From Nelumbo lutea (Eukaryota; Streptophyta; Magnoliopsida; Proteales; Nelumbonaceae), in assembly GCA_022828595.1 (NCBI GenBank), contig JAKGHH010000005.1, positions 59,949,655 to 60,013,654 on the forward strand: 64,000 bases of DNA, read 5' to 3'. A model generated the notes under the pieces. The model did not search any database, was not told the DNA's origin, and worked only from the letters and a program-made list of their open reading frames with translations. Below, one piece after another: positions 12,427-25,796 of this stretch. Within the stretch, counting starts at the first letter, position 1. Each line of letters begins with the position of its first letter. The position numbers were made by a program, and so were the translations under genes.

Positions 12427-12674
12427 CCCGAGCAACTCTCCTACCCACAACCCACCCCCAAAATATAAGGGTGAGAATGGGAAGATAAATTGATAATATG
12501 TATTTTTCTTTTCTTTTGTTTGTTCTTTTCTTGTTTAGAGAAATAGAAGTGAAAGAAAAAAAGGAAAGAGGCTTGTTTTTTTCTCCATGGCTTAAAATGG
12601 AAGCCTTGCACCGCTTTGTAAGTTGTAAGTAGCTTAGCTACTTCTATGTACAAGCAGGAAAGGAAAAATACTTT

Positions 12675-12680
12675 AATAAA
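12675..12680 (+). terminator. Probable polyadenylation signal of TPP
   Basis: AATAAA lies 249 bp after the TPP stop codon, behind a T-rich and then TTGTAAGTTGTAAG-type region. It is the only canonical signal between the stop and 12700. The cleavage site would be near 12695-12720. Confidence 0.5.
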
Positions 12681-15600
12681 AATATAATCTTGCTAATTGT
12701 CCAAATCCATTTGTATTTTATATAAATATAAATACATGGAATGAATATCTCTCTCTCATATATTTGTTTATGGAATGTTCTAAGGGTTGGTTGGGTGTAA
12801 CTTGGGAAGTAGGGTTTGAACGTTGAAATGAAAAGTCAACTAATAAGCGTATCTTCTGGCAAGTGCCAACCCAAATAATATTGAATGGACAAAGGCAAAG
12901 GTACGACACAACCCGTGAGCTGAAGGCTGAAGGCTGAAGGTATTTCCCAATTACCACCCCACCAACCCTTTTACGTTCACGCCGCTATTTGCATTAAAAA
13001 TCACAACCAGCAGCATGTTATGAAATACGTGTGTTGACCAATTGGGAACCAAACCCGGCCCCGGCTAAATGCCAGCCAGCCCATACGAATTACGAAAACA
13101 CCTTCCAAACTGCTAAACTCCAAAACACGTCCATAGGTTCTTCATCATGTTCCATGTATGTTTTTTCCTACATTGAAAAGCACAATCGCTTAATATTCAG
13201 CTAGATGCACCAAGTTGTTGAGGCAGACATTCAACTGCAATTTCTCTTTTGCCATGTGGTACCTACATCTTAACCTAACTTTTGCACGGACTAATTAATA
13301 ATATTGGAGGTTATATATGACTCATCACAGACACAGACTGACTGCAGTGTTGACTCAGACTTCTCTGACTTTTCAATACATTTTGAGACTTCAGTCTTCA
13401 CACGGTTGAGGTCTCCCATACCCCCCACCCCCCCCCCCCCACTTCCACTTCCATTTCCACTTTTGCTGCGCTGCAGCAACTTTAATTATTAACAAGTATT
13501 ATGACATGAGGTTTCCCCCGTACCCCCCCCCCCCATACATTAATACTGCTTATTTTTATTCTTCTTAATTATAATTTCAATTTTCACTCTTTACTCTCTT
13601 CTTAATTATAATGCTTGAATTAATTGTCTATGATCTTAATTATGGACATTCCCTGTTAGACGAGGAGAAAATCTTTGAAAGTTATATTATAATTAATGAG
13701 AACCCTTGAAAGTTATTTTAGTCAAGGAGAATCTTTGGAGGAATAAACATCTAAGGAATCTTTGAAAAACTATATATAGTTTTAACTTTTAAAAATCCAG
13801 GATACTGACCAGTAGGTAGTAGGTTACTATTTCATGACCTCTGAAGTCTCCCCCACCCCCATATCTCATTATCTTGTACTCTCTCAACAAGAGAAGAGAA
13901 GAGAAGAAAAGAAAAGAAAAGAAAAAACCACTAACGGTGTGCACAAAGATAGTATATATTCTTTTACCTCATTCACATGTATATCCATCTTACAATTATT
14001 TGTACACATAAGATCATCAGACCCTTTATGATTGGACTACGGGATTTGTAGATAACTTGTGGACCTCATCTACATGATCGTGACAGTGGTCTTGACTCTT
14101 GAGAATGGTCCCTGTTTGGTTCTTTTGTTTTCATTTCATGTTGAATCAGCAGGATAAGTTATGAACAGATAGATATTCGAGGCCTGAATCCTCCGAGGAA
14201 ATAAAGCCAATATTGAGACTGAGAGGGCCCCATCTTTGTATTCAGTGCTAAGTGTGATGCTCAAAGTGCTTATTGCTATACATTCAACGCTAAATGTTAA
14301 TTTCCCCATTTATTTGTTTGCTTCTTCAATTCCTTCAAGTTATTAGAAATCTTGACCACCAATAACTAAGTAAAGTAACAATCATCCAATATCCTTCTGT
14401 TTTCAATCATAGAGCAGCATTGTAGCCATCACCCACATTTTGCAGTAAATGGTCCAAGAAAACACTCTCCATCGTTCTCTCGTTTCTTTCTCACATAACC
14501 TATTATGTTAAGTTATTATTCATCAACACTCCTCCAGCACTCCCCCTCATATACATACATATATATATATATATATTCTTGGAAATAGAAAAAAGTTCAC
14601 CTTGGCTCGGATTTTCAGCCTTTTATCTCTCAAGATGCCTGAGGTTTTTCTTTACTTCATACTGTATATGTCTTTTGTTTTATACAGATAGCTAGCAGGT
14701 AGGGAATGGCGGAATGGCATAGCCCTCCCCCCCAACTCACTCAAAAAAAAAAGAAAAGAAAAGAAATATTACTTCCAAGTTCGAAAAGAAACAAAAGAAG
14801 GAAATTTAGTAATCAAATTTCATATGGTTAAGTCATGTATGTTCTAATTTATCCGTTGCATTTGTCTCGTCTTCGTGCTTCCTCCTCCCACACATACCAC
14901 CCATCTTCCCTCTCTTCCTCAGACAAGTAAGAAAAGATTTGAGTCAAGTTTAATATTATTAAGAGAGACCCCCTTTTAAATAGAAAAATGAACCGGCACC
15001 ACTATAGGGCACAAGTGATGACTTTAGATCATTATAATTATAGTGTCTAGTTATATATTTCTTAGATATTTTTCACACTAGAAAACTAAGCTAATAGCCA
15101 ATCCTTCTGGACCGAGACATAGAAACCAAATTCGTTAATTGGATGATGGATAACCCTACCAACCCCACATGAAGTTTATTAGACTCTACAAGGATGGAAA
15201 CATAACCATTGCTCACAAAGTGAACAGGGGACTATCATCATTTGGCGATTAAAGATTTGGGAGAGACCCACATCACGCTTGAGAAATGAATGGAATATAA
15301 AAATCTGATTTCTAGAGGTTCATTATTATTATCATATGAATTTTCTTTTGGGGACTACTAAGGGAGGGGACGGGGGGGGGATATTCTTTTTGGTTAGGTC
15401 GTGAAAGAGAAATCCCACTAGCTAGGTAAAGGGAATCTATTATCTATGGTTGAAGAGGAGTTGGATTCCACTGAGTGTTTGATGTGAATAACACATATGT
15501 ATCTTGCATCTTGAATAGGGACATTAACATGCCTCCAAGCCTTGACAACCTCGGTTCTTTAAGACGTGGAAAGACGGAGTCCACTGGATTCAACTCATCA

Positions 15601-17056
15601 TTGGTGCCTAAACTGAAATAAACTAAGTCCAGTAAGGCCCAATAATTGGTGGGAAGGGAGACACTGGCCCTAGGCAACCAACTCATCCTCACTAAAAAGG
15701 CACTAACAACCCTATTCAGTACTCTTCATCATTCATGGCTTGGGTTTTCAAAGCAAACCCAATATGGGCTCTCTTATTATATTCAAAAGGAGGGTTTCCA
15801 TCTAATAAAAAATGGGGTCTTCGAGGCAACTCAGATATGGTCTCACTTGAATCCCTCTTGCTCCCACCAAACCAGACCTAAGAATATATATAGCAAAAAA
15901 AAAAAAAGAAGAAATATATATGCCCACAAACTTTGCATTATTTATAGTTCCTAGCAGCTACTATACATATCCCAACCCATCTACCCTAACCTATCTTGTG
16001 AATCAAAGCAAAGAGTACTGCCCTTAATATAAAAACTAAAATCTTTTTGAAACATAATACATGCAGACTGGAGAGACGGAGAGAAGGGAACCTCTTCTCT
16101 TCTGCCTTTTAAAAGCGGCATCAATTACGACCTTTGCATTCTATTTATTGGGATGGTCCTGTAGCACACGTGTCCATATGCTGGATATAGGCACAACAGT
16201 TTTCCTACACGTGTGTGGATCGGTAGGACATTGGTCCCTGCATAAAGGGTCGTCGAGACACACCCGATGGTCTCTCTCTCTCTTTCGGGGGAATAAAATA
16301 TAAAAAGTAAAAATATAATGGGATGGAGGACACAGGAGATTAATTGATCATCATTCATCAGGAGGTTGGCCTATTATATATTGTTACACAAGGTATGGCC
16401 ATGTGACCCAAGATGCCATTCCTATGGGGAACACATGAATAATGGGTAGGTGTAAGTGAGTCAATGGAGTGAAATAAGCTTTCCATTCCTTCTAAGCTCT
16501 ATAACATACATGAGATGAAAGCATAAGCATTCAACGACTGCGATGTGAATGACATGAATCCCAGGCGGAGAGTGATCACATGCATGTTAAGAAAGAATCA
16601 CATGACAGTGATCGAGCATAAGTCAATTTTCTTTTTGGTCCTCCATCTGTTGTTATTGTTTGGTAATTGGTTGCGTGGAGGATGTCAAAGATGGAAGTTA
16701 CAACTTTTGACTCTGTATACCATTCGATTCGAGCTCTCTGGAAAGTTTGGGATTTCAAATTAAATATATTACAGTGGAAATATCTACTTGTTTTTTGGGT
16801 CAATATAATTCCTCCCAGCTAGTCAGTCCCAGCGCTGCCTAACCTTCACGAGGACCAAGACCAAACCTGAGAATTAGTAAAACAAATATTGATAAAAGAA
16901 TCAAGGCAACAACCGTTTTGATGAGGTCAATTCCCAAATAATTAATAATTAGGAATTAGGGTGTGTACTGTGTAGGAATGGAGAGAAACGAGGAAGGGGG
17001 AAGCAGCATTTTGAATTTAAGGTAAGTTTGAACTTTGAACCTTGAACCCTACCCTA

Positions 17057-17058
<2 letters not shown>

Positions 17059-17110
<52 letters not shown>
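17059..17110. repeat. (AT)n microsatellite, about 52 bp
   Basis: Uninterrupted alternating AT in spacer DNA. Confidence 0.95.
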
Positions 17111-17112
<2 letters not shown>

Positions 17113-17638
17113 CCTATATACTTAATTAGCCCTGGTTATAGCTAGCACCTAGAATGAATGCATCGGTTAAGTCCCCCTCAAAGTCCTCTTCCACCCCCAC
17201 CCCTTGTTTAAATTTTCCTTTTCATCTATCTGAGTTTTCATTCAAGAGAGAATTAAAGGAGGTAGTCTTTGATTGAGCATCCTTATTCTGTTATGATTTA
17301 TGAATTGAGTATTATTCATACATGCTTTTCAAGTTTTCCCTCCTTTATTCTCAATTTTATATGCATGTAGTTAGCCTTTATATATATATATATATAATCT
17401 TTCCAGTTTCTACACAATTATTGGCCTAACACCTGTATCCTCCTTCATTTGGAAATAACAAACGAATGGAAGGGGGAACGGGGTTGTAGCCTTGTAGGTT
17501 ATTATTGTAGCCGCCTTCTACTTCCCTTTCTGTTGAGACCGGATGAGCTCCATTCAGCCATGCATTTGGAATCTGATAATGCAGCCTCGCAACTACTTAT
17601 TGTTTTCTTCTTTAAACTCTAACCCAATCGATCTATTA

Positions 17639-17744
17639 GCCTCATCAGTTTGGAAGCAGTACAAATATATACAAAATAATACGAAATACAAGGTTTCGTG
17701 CTCTATATATTTATATTTCTACACCTTCCAATCCAAATGGAGCC
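17639..17744. mobile_element. Tourist-like MITE, copy 2 (decayed)
   Basis: The left end is gcctcatcagtttggaag and the right end ccttccaatccaaatggagc. These are degenerate forms of the GGCTCAGTTTGGAAG termini seen at 7914-8032. TTA flanks both sides (17636-17638 and 17745-17747). Length is 106 bp, the same as the copy at 25401-25506. Confidence 0.6.
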
Positions 17745-20369
17745 TTAGATTAGATTAAAGACCATGCATTTCAGTTAGTGCTGGGCTTAACGCACCCATC
17801 TCATAATATATATAATAGAATAGCCTTTCAAAAAGGCAAGTGAGTTGAGGGTTGGTGGGTCAGCCTTTCAGTGTGCTACCACAGCCGCCGGACTAGGCCT
17901 TCTCAACTCTTTCTTCTTCTTCTTCGAGTATTCTCTGCCTCTGGTACTGTGTTAGGGGCTATTAACCAATAAAAACTTCCCACTTCAGTCATGCATATTC
18001 ATGCAAAATGAGATTTGAATGGTTTGAAAACATATATGGTTTTTCTATTTAGAAGCCTCAACAGTCAACAGTCAACACTGTACATTGTTGTTCTTTTTCT
18101 TTACAGTCATTGTCTATTTATTTAGTACGCAAACACAAAGCTTGGGCTGCCAGAGTTTTGTTAATTTGCAAGTCTTACGGGACCATATTGTAGTGCACCG
18201 ATCCACCCTTGCATAAACAATGCCCCGCCGGCTGCTTTGCTTTGCAACCTTGTTTCAAGTATAAATCATATTTATATGTACTCTCTATTAATTGTCTAAA
18301 TTATAATAATAATAACAACTAAATATTCTCTCTTTCAATTCTCAAAGAAAGAAACATGCAAACCCCTAAAGAGGATGGGACCATGGTGTAATGCTGAGAG
18401 CAGGAAATACTGTTGCCGACAAGTTGATGAAACACGTAAATGCAGGTCTCACAATGTGGGTTTTGCACTTACTGGAGGCTTTGGTGAGTGACATCACATT
18501 GTGGTATATATGAAGAAACTGTTATTCCCTCTCTCCACGTTTTGCCTTTTCCAATTTCTTATGCATGCCAACATAAACTCGACGAGACCCAAAAGAAAAT
18601 ATCTCCAGACACATCTTCTAACTATGGATCAACCTGGGTTACTAAGTTGGCCCATCTCTAAAGGCCCATCTTCAACTTGGAAAATTTATGCCCATTCTTT
18701 AATCTTTAGTAGCTTTCATTTGCAAACAAGGGGGAAGAGGGGGGGGTGTTCATCATTCATGTTCAACTTTGTCACTTCTCCAACTCTCAAGAAAGCCCTC
18801 AAGCATTCCTAATCAGATGATTTGGCAATGACCCTCTTCTGTTCTTTTACTCGGATTATCTGATGGCTCTAAATGATCTCCAAGCCTTCATGTTGCAAAG
18901 CAAAAAAAAAAAAAGGAATAAACGAAAAAGAAGATCTAAAAGAATTTTGGTTGGCAAGCGAAATTGAAAGTTAGGACGGAATAGAGAGCTCTTTAACTTT
19001 CTCTCCTAAAAGTTGGATGGAAAGCAAAGGAAAACAGTAGGGAGTGAGAGAAAGCAAAATTAGCATTACTTTCTCATAGAAGAAAATTCTTTATTTTAGT
19101 CCTTTTCTTTTCTTTCCTCCCCTTTATTTTCATAGGTAGAAAGTTTAGAGAATCAGGGAACTTCTTTTCAGTTTAAAGGAGATTCTCGGAATTAAATAAA
19201 ATACTATTGCTTACTCGATGCAAATGAGGACACTGAGAGATTTGCTTGCATACAGGCAAATACCCTGGTCCCTGTATTGAGTTAAGGTTCGGGTTCCCCG
19301 TGAGTCTAGTTTTGCCCTCTCTTACCAAAAATGTGCTATTTTTGGTCTTGCATACAGTAATACCTAACCTAAAATTAGCTTCCTTGCCTCCTTGGATATA
19401 AGCTAACTGGGCTAGAATCTGCAAGACCAAGGCCTACTCTGGGTTTAGTCTAGGGCCCAGGCCTGGATAGATAATAAGGGGCCCAAACATAGAGATGGAA
19501 GACCAACAAGCGTAACTACTTATTGATCAGGTCGTTTAGTGGTCTTTCCTAAAGGACCAAGAAAGCAACTTCTATAAAATGCTGGTTTGGAGGGGAGTAG
19601 CAAATTCCAATTCACACCAAACAGCTTGTTCAGGTAACCTCTTTTATTTTTTGGTAGGATTTTTGTTTCCTTTTCATGGGTTCCATTTTGTCAACAGGTT
19701 AGTCCAGGTCAGGTCCATGTGAAACCACACCAGCACTGGTGTGCAAGTATCACGTCTTGTCGGGTCCGGGTTTTAAGTTAGATGGTTTCAGCCTGAACCA
19801 CCAACTAATTTATGTTATTGTGTAGGGGGTGATAATGAACCGGGCTGAGATTTGCACATATGATATGATAAGGGCTTATAAACTGGGTCCAGGCTTGATT
19901 CCGGGCATATGCCTTTTATGTAAAAAATATTTTATCTGTGTGTGGGCTAGGCCTGATGAGGGCCCAGGACCGGGCTGAAAATTATGGCATCATCTTGTAG
20001 GAAATTACTCTTTTTTAAACTTTATGTTGTACAGGAACATATATTTAACTAACCATTTTTTTTTTCTTTTCAGTGTAAAATGGGAGGAAAAGTTCAGGCT
20101 AAAATACTCATTATATTTTTCACTTCACAATGAAAATTGTAATTTTCCTTGCCATTTAAACAAGTGGATTTACTAATTCTCCTATAGATTTTTAAGGATT
20201 TACGTATTTATGTTTTTTTCCCGGTACCAACTAATCAGGTCGGGGATGGGTTGCCAGCATGTTGTTGTGGCACCACCACCTTTTAAGTAGATATCCATGC
20301 ATGCTTGCATTTGGACTTTCAGCATTCAAAATAATGTCTGGTGGCGTTATTACTGTTCATTTTTTAGTA

Positions 20370-20715
20370 AGCTATTTATTTGAGTAAATGCAATACCTGG
20401 GTAAGTTTTTTCCTACAAAACACTTATCTAGATAAGTGTATTTATCTATATGCCCTTTTATTTCTCATGTAAATAAGGCAATGACCATTTTAACCATAAC
20501 AATCCATTATTAAAAGGGGCATTTTTGTCCTATTCAAGTATTGGCAACTTCCCCCCTAAGTGGGAAAGAATTATTTACCCACTTAGGAGATGGTAAGTGA
20601 TACCCATGAAAATAAACTTTACTCAAAAAAGAACATAGGGTTTTTGGTTAATGGGAACCAAAAGCCCATTGACCATCTTTTCTTCCTCTTAAAATCTGAA
20701 AAAAGATTGCCCCCT
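20370..20715 (-). mobile_element. Dispersed repeat copy 2 (inverted relative to 300-645)
   Basis: The reverse complement of this stretch aligns with 300-645 along its length, including the tracts for 'ggtcaatggg', 'ttcccatt', 'gggcatttttgtcc' and 'atttctcatgtaaat'. The short open frame at 20590-20823 lies mostly inside the repeat and is not a gene. Class unknown. Confidence 0.6.
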
Positions 20716-23700
20716 AGAGTTCTTAACATAAGATTTCGAGATAATGATCAACAAAGAATTAATTTAGGGCTCCTTGGTACCTCATCAGGCTTCAAACAGA
20801 TTGAATCGGATTTGAATTACTAGATTAGGGATGGGGGCAAGGGTGAGAAGAGCTAGCATCAATTCATCGTTATTGATATTGCCATGCATGAATCATCGTT
20901 ATTAATCCCTATATATTTGAATTAGCATCAATTCATTCTAAAAATTTAAATTCTTATCCTGAGCAGCTGAACCATCATTAGAAGTTAATTGAAGACTTGA
21001 TCCCTTGATCAGGCCAGAGCAGCACCTTATATCCGTCCTCAGCTAAGCACTAACAAAGTTGTCCATACAATTAACTATTAACAACATGCATGGGAGTATG
21101 GGACCTTCTTTGTTCCTAGGAGGCTTAATTATCGGCCATCGCCATCGTCAAGTGGTGGTGGTGGTGGTGGTGGTTGCCATAAGCATCACCATCACCGATC
21201 GTCATCGCTTTCTACTTTGTTGTACATAATTCTAGTTCAGTTCCGATTGAAAATGCAAGGCTTTCAACTTTTTTTTTTGTATATAAAAGGCACCACCCAC
21301 GCACTGTTAACACTCTCTAACATTAAACCCTTATCAACCACGTCTCGCTAATCGCTATACATATGCACCATTGCTATCTAATTCGCTTGCCCACCATATA
21401 TACAATATCTCTGGCCTGCATGGTATGACCTGTATCATGCATTGCCGACCTCATCCGCCACCGCTGTCGACAACGACGACTAATTCACTGTTTCCATCAA
21501 CCGCTATCAGTACTATCCCCATCGCTCTCCCCCCTCCCCACTATCACCACCATTTCCATCATCGTTATCATTATTGTGATCATCACCGCCACTTAAAACT
21601 TATGGGACCCTTCCTTTCTTTTGTCAGCCTCAAAAATATCAGTAGGATATGTAGTCAAATGTTGGTAAAAAGAACCCCAACATCTTAGGTAGCATCTCCC
21701 CCATTACCTCCATGAGTCCATTAAGTAGAGAATCCTTCACTCACCACCTTTGACTGGAATTTAAAGTTTTAAAAATGACTGCTTCTTTCTTTGCTTTCAT
21801 TTGCTGAAACTTTCTCGAGTGGGAGGGGTGCTTTTGTTTGGTCTTTGATTGCTCCTTCTCCAACGTAACGTTTCTCTTTTCTTTTTATTTTTCTTATTTT
21901 CTCAATTGACTTTTCCATGAAGATGGCGATGGTTTACTCTTCCACTCTTCTCTATTTTCCAATGTTTCATCGCTGTTAATTACAAGTGTTCCCATAAAAA
22001 TCTTTCCGAGTTCCATGGGATTTAAGCTGATTGTAGACGTTATTATGGATAACTTCTTGTTTGATTCTTGGAAGGGAATGGATTCAAATTGAATGACCGT
22101 TGATGCACTACCTTTCTAACATACTTCTCGCTTTCATGACCTAAGACTCAGTTTGATTGTACTTTGTAGTGACAATTTTGTTTGCATTAATGTAAATGCA
22201 TGGGAATGCAAATAGGTTGGATGTAATTAAATTCCACCAATTATAGCTAGGCTTCAAGTTTGACTGTTTTATTTGTAGCAAATAGGGCTGACTCGCAGCA
22301 GCTTTGGGTTTATGAGATGGGCCCCATACAAATAGCTTACATGTTATGTTGGTTGAAAATTCCACCCATATCAATCAGCTCTCAGTCGATTATTTGAAGG
22401 GCTGTATACTTCAGCATCTTAGAATTGCTCATGAAACATTTCAAATGAATCCGGAGTTATTGCTTCTCACACCAACCTCACACACTTTGCACTTGTTAAT
22501 TGGGAACATCTCTGATCTCCCACACTTAAATGTTGTCATTCATGGCAGATGCTCCAATGTATGTTGGATGCTCTGAGGCTGGTGTGAGGAGCATTTCTGA
22601 GGAGAAAATCCGACTCCTTCAAATCATCTCACAAGGTTCAAAGTAGTAATACTCTCAATGTGAAATATTGATCAAACAATTGACTTTTTTTTTTCCATTT
22701 GACAACTTGTTAGTGGATGGATGGATGTGATATGGCGTCTCGTCTATTGTTATTTGAAACCACTGAAATAACATAGGTTTAAAGCCACATATCTGAATAT
22801 CTGAAAATTGATCCATATATATTATATACAAATGTATCCATACATTGTGATATTTGGAACCTTTGCAGCTGAATCTTCAGATCAGCCCTCCTAAACAAGC
22901 TCTAAAAAGCAAGATGATGTGGTTCCTAGTTTATATATGACAAAGATTTATTTGGATGAAGGTGGTACAGATTTTATATCAGTTTTGGGGATATAAAATT
23001 TGCACTATCAGCGAGTGCAAACGGGACTAAAAATACAAATTTTGTATCAAGTAGAATGCAAATCATAGTTGAAAAATACAAAAACTATAAAAGAAATGCA
23101 AAACTGAACTGAAAGCAAAATTTGCATCCTATTCAGATTTACACTGCAAACAAACAGAGCCTAAAGGTTTCTAACCCTAAATGGCTGCCTGTAACTTTCT
23201 CAACATCATACCCTCACGCTTAACATAAAAGTAGTAGGTTGTATAAGCTAGCTCCAAGCTCCAATCAAGCATACGCACTCAAAACAAGTTTAAGGAGTTG
23301 CAATATAATAGCATAAAATTTGTTTAAGGAGTTTAAAAATAAGGCAATTTCTATGTGCCAGAAGAGTATGGTACCTGAAAAACATTCATCAACCAGAAAC
23401 CCAAGAAAATTTAGATGAATACGTGTTGACTAATTGGTTAGCATTTGGATGAATACCAAAAAGGTGTATTTAGGTGATGTTTCGAATTTAATAAGAGGCT
23501 GAATCTTCGATTTATCATGATTGAAACATATTTTTTAGTTTTCATCCAGAATATTATATAAACTCCAGTCCAAAAGATCAAAATGAGCACGCTTTGCTAG
23601 GCTTACCTTCACTACTTGGTATTTGACTATTAAATGGGAAGATCAAAGAGGGGGAGTGAGACAAACCAATGATAAGAAGACAACAATCCAAGGATCCAAA

Positions 23701-24273
23701 AAATAAACTATAACAGAAAATTTTCATCTGATTCATGTAAAACAAACAAACAAAGAAAAAAAAACACGCCTTCAAATCGTCTGAAGTTCCACCTTGTAAA
23801 TTGTAATACTTGAGCAATCTGCATATACCACTTCAGTTGGTCTCACATGTCAAGTCACATTTCTTTTCCTTCTGATCTGTTTCCCCCCTTATGTTTTCTT
23901 CCCGGCGCTTTGGACTTTAATGATCTTGTTGGTTTGGGCCTTTGGGGCATTATTGTGCCGAACGTTGTCTAATATGGTTGGCCATGTTGCTTATAAATTT
24001 TCTACCCTTCGTAGATGTATTTTTTGTGCAATTTCTTTTTTTCCTTTTTGTTTGGTTGGGGAATTATGATTAGCAATATCCATTCTGTTATTCCTTTGAA
24101 CAGGTAGCCGTCTTGCCGCCGGTTGAAATTGTTCCCTTTTGCTGGAAATTCACAGCCTACCTGTTGCAGAGGTTGTTTGAGTACGCCGGTTGTGTCGCCA
24201 AGCTCAGGACATGGATTTTAAGAAAGATATTGGGGATTTGAAGGTGCTAGCGATTCAATTCTCTCTGAGCAAG

Positions 24274-24420
24274 ATGCTGCATTCACAGAAGATTGAAACG
24301 GATCACCAAGATACCGTTCACGATGTGGCCATGGATTATTATGGCAAGAGCTTGGCTACGGCTTCTTCGGATAGCACAATCAAGAACAGCAATGCCGTAT
24401 CTCTCTCCACAAAAGATTGA
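24274..24420 (+). pseudogene. SEC13-like first-exon remnant
   Basis: From the ATG at 24274, 37 codons read MLHSQKIETDHQDTVHDV and then MDYYGKSLATASSDSTIK. This is very close to the N-terminus of plant SEC13, the WD40 beta-propeller of the COPII outer coat and nuclear-pore Y-complex. After codon 37 the match stops. The expected ITGVSN segment is missing, a few more codons (NSNAVSL) follow, and a stop comes at 24418. None of the six WD repeats is complete. No continuation is seen in the next 2 kb in any frame, so this is a truncated copy, not a gene. The upstream 'gagcaag' before ATG may be old leader sequence. It could be a gene fragment captured by a transposon or the edge of an aborted duplication. 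Confidence 0.75.
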
Positions 24421-25116
24421 AAGGAGCCATTGGATTATTAGTTTACCCTCTCTCTTCATCTGCAAGGAACGAAAAACAGAGGAAATCGGGAAGAAAAAAG
24501 GGGAGGAGAGAAAAGGAAAGGGGGAAGAAGAGAGGGAGGATTTCGGAAGTTTGCTACCAATGCAACAGCTACCGCTGCTGCTGTTTGTGTATGATGAAGT
24601 CCGAGAAGATGAACAGTATTTTTCTCCCAATAATTACTATGAAGGTAGTATGAAAATTAGAAAACATTGCAACAGCGGACTTCAACGGCAAAGGGTCTTT
24701 GTCTCTCGGTCATAGTACAGGGGAATCTGTCACAAAACAAGGTACAGGAAGTCTTTGTCACAAACCCCATAATTACCAGGGGCGGGCGGGGGAGGGGGGC
24801 CTTTGTAATTTACCCTATAAAATATGACGACCATTTAATGGGAAAGTTGAACTGCCAATTGGTCTTCCCTTAGAATCTTGTTTGAATATCCAAAGTTACA
24901 AATCGTGGATTGGATGTGGATCCACCCCCATGGGAAAACCTAGATGCCCGAAAGACATGATACCAGGTCTTTGAACAACCAATGGTTACCACTTTATGAC
25001 CAGTTTATTGGTTAAGTTTTTCTTATAAAATTTAAATCATACTAGTATTTTGATTTTAGATTTTACATTGAACTTTCAAACAAATATTTAGCAATGATAA
25101 TATTATAATAAGGTAT

Positions 25117-25201
25117 TGCCTAGGTGACAAAAATGACAAGGCAAGCATTTTTTTATAATATCATTTATATTGATGCATCTTATTAATGTGTGTGAATACA
25201 T

Positions 25202-25241
<40 letters not shown>

Positions 25242-25322
25242 TAGGTGACAAAAATGACAAGGCAAGCATTTTTTTATAATATCATTTATATTGATGCATC
25301 TTATTAATGTGTGTGAATACAT

Positions 25323-25360
<38 letters not shown>
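25117..25360. repeat. Tandem duplication, two copies of 121 bp
   Basis: The units 25117-25237 and 25238-25358 both begin tgcctaggtgacaaaaatg and end in an (AT)n run. I see no difference between the copies outside the (AT)n length. Identity this high means a recent event, probably unequal exchange or slippage across the (AT)n. Confidence 0.9.
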
Positions 25361-25363
<3 letters not shown>

Positions 25364-25400
25364 TGTATTATTTATATTTTATTTTAACACGTACTATTAA

Positions 25401-25506
25401 AGCTCAGTTTGGAAGTACAAATACGAATTTGTATAATATACATACATACAAAATACAAGACTTTGCACTCCACATATTTGTATTAGTACTCCTTCCAAAC
25501 TGAGCC
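25401..25506. mobile_element. Tourist-like MITE, copy 3
   Basis: The ends are AGCTCAGTTTGGAAGTAC and GTACTCCTTCCAAACTGAGC, flanked by TAA at 25398-25400 and 25507-25509. Same family as 7914-8032 and 17639-17744. This copy has the best preserved inner termini. Non-coding, 106 bp. Confidence 0.8.
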
Positions 25507-25796
25507 TAAATTTTAAAAGATCAAAAGGCTTTAGGAGAAAAAAAGAAACAATACAAGTGTAAACGTTTCTATTCTTATTTTAATTCCCCCTCTTTCACAA
25601 TTCAATTAAATAAAACATCCCTTTTTCTACTTTACTTTCCATCTTAAACTTATATCATTAATAATCTTTAGCTGTTAATTGATATGAAATTGCTCTATTA
25701 AAAACTTATTACTACTTTTTTAAACAACAAAATTAATAACTAGACTTCAGGGTGTTTATGAGGGGTTCGTTGAATACAGATTAGCATATTTTTTTA

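Larger units (their letters stand above)
12720..24020. other. Gene-free spacer between TPP and the SEC13 remnant
   Basis: No open frame shows protein-family content or a credible exon series. The region holds poly-C runs (about 13427-13440 and 13523-13534), (AT)n at 14555-14574 and 17059-17110, a GGT/ATC trinucleotide-rich stretch at 21150-21600, one Tourist-like MITE and one copy of the dispersed repeat also seen at 300-645. A short frame starting at 18392 next to a good donor (ggctttg/gtgagt) was looked at and cannot be assigned. Confidence 0.55.

Noticed and set aside
18392..18510. Possible small exon with a strong donor (ggctttg/gtgagt)
   Set aside because: The frame has no family match, no partner exon was found, and one donor-like site is expected by chance in 11 kb.
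24274..24420. A functional SEC13 gene
   Set aside because: Only 37 of about 300 codons are present and no WD repeat is complete.
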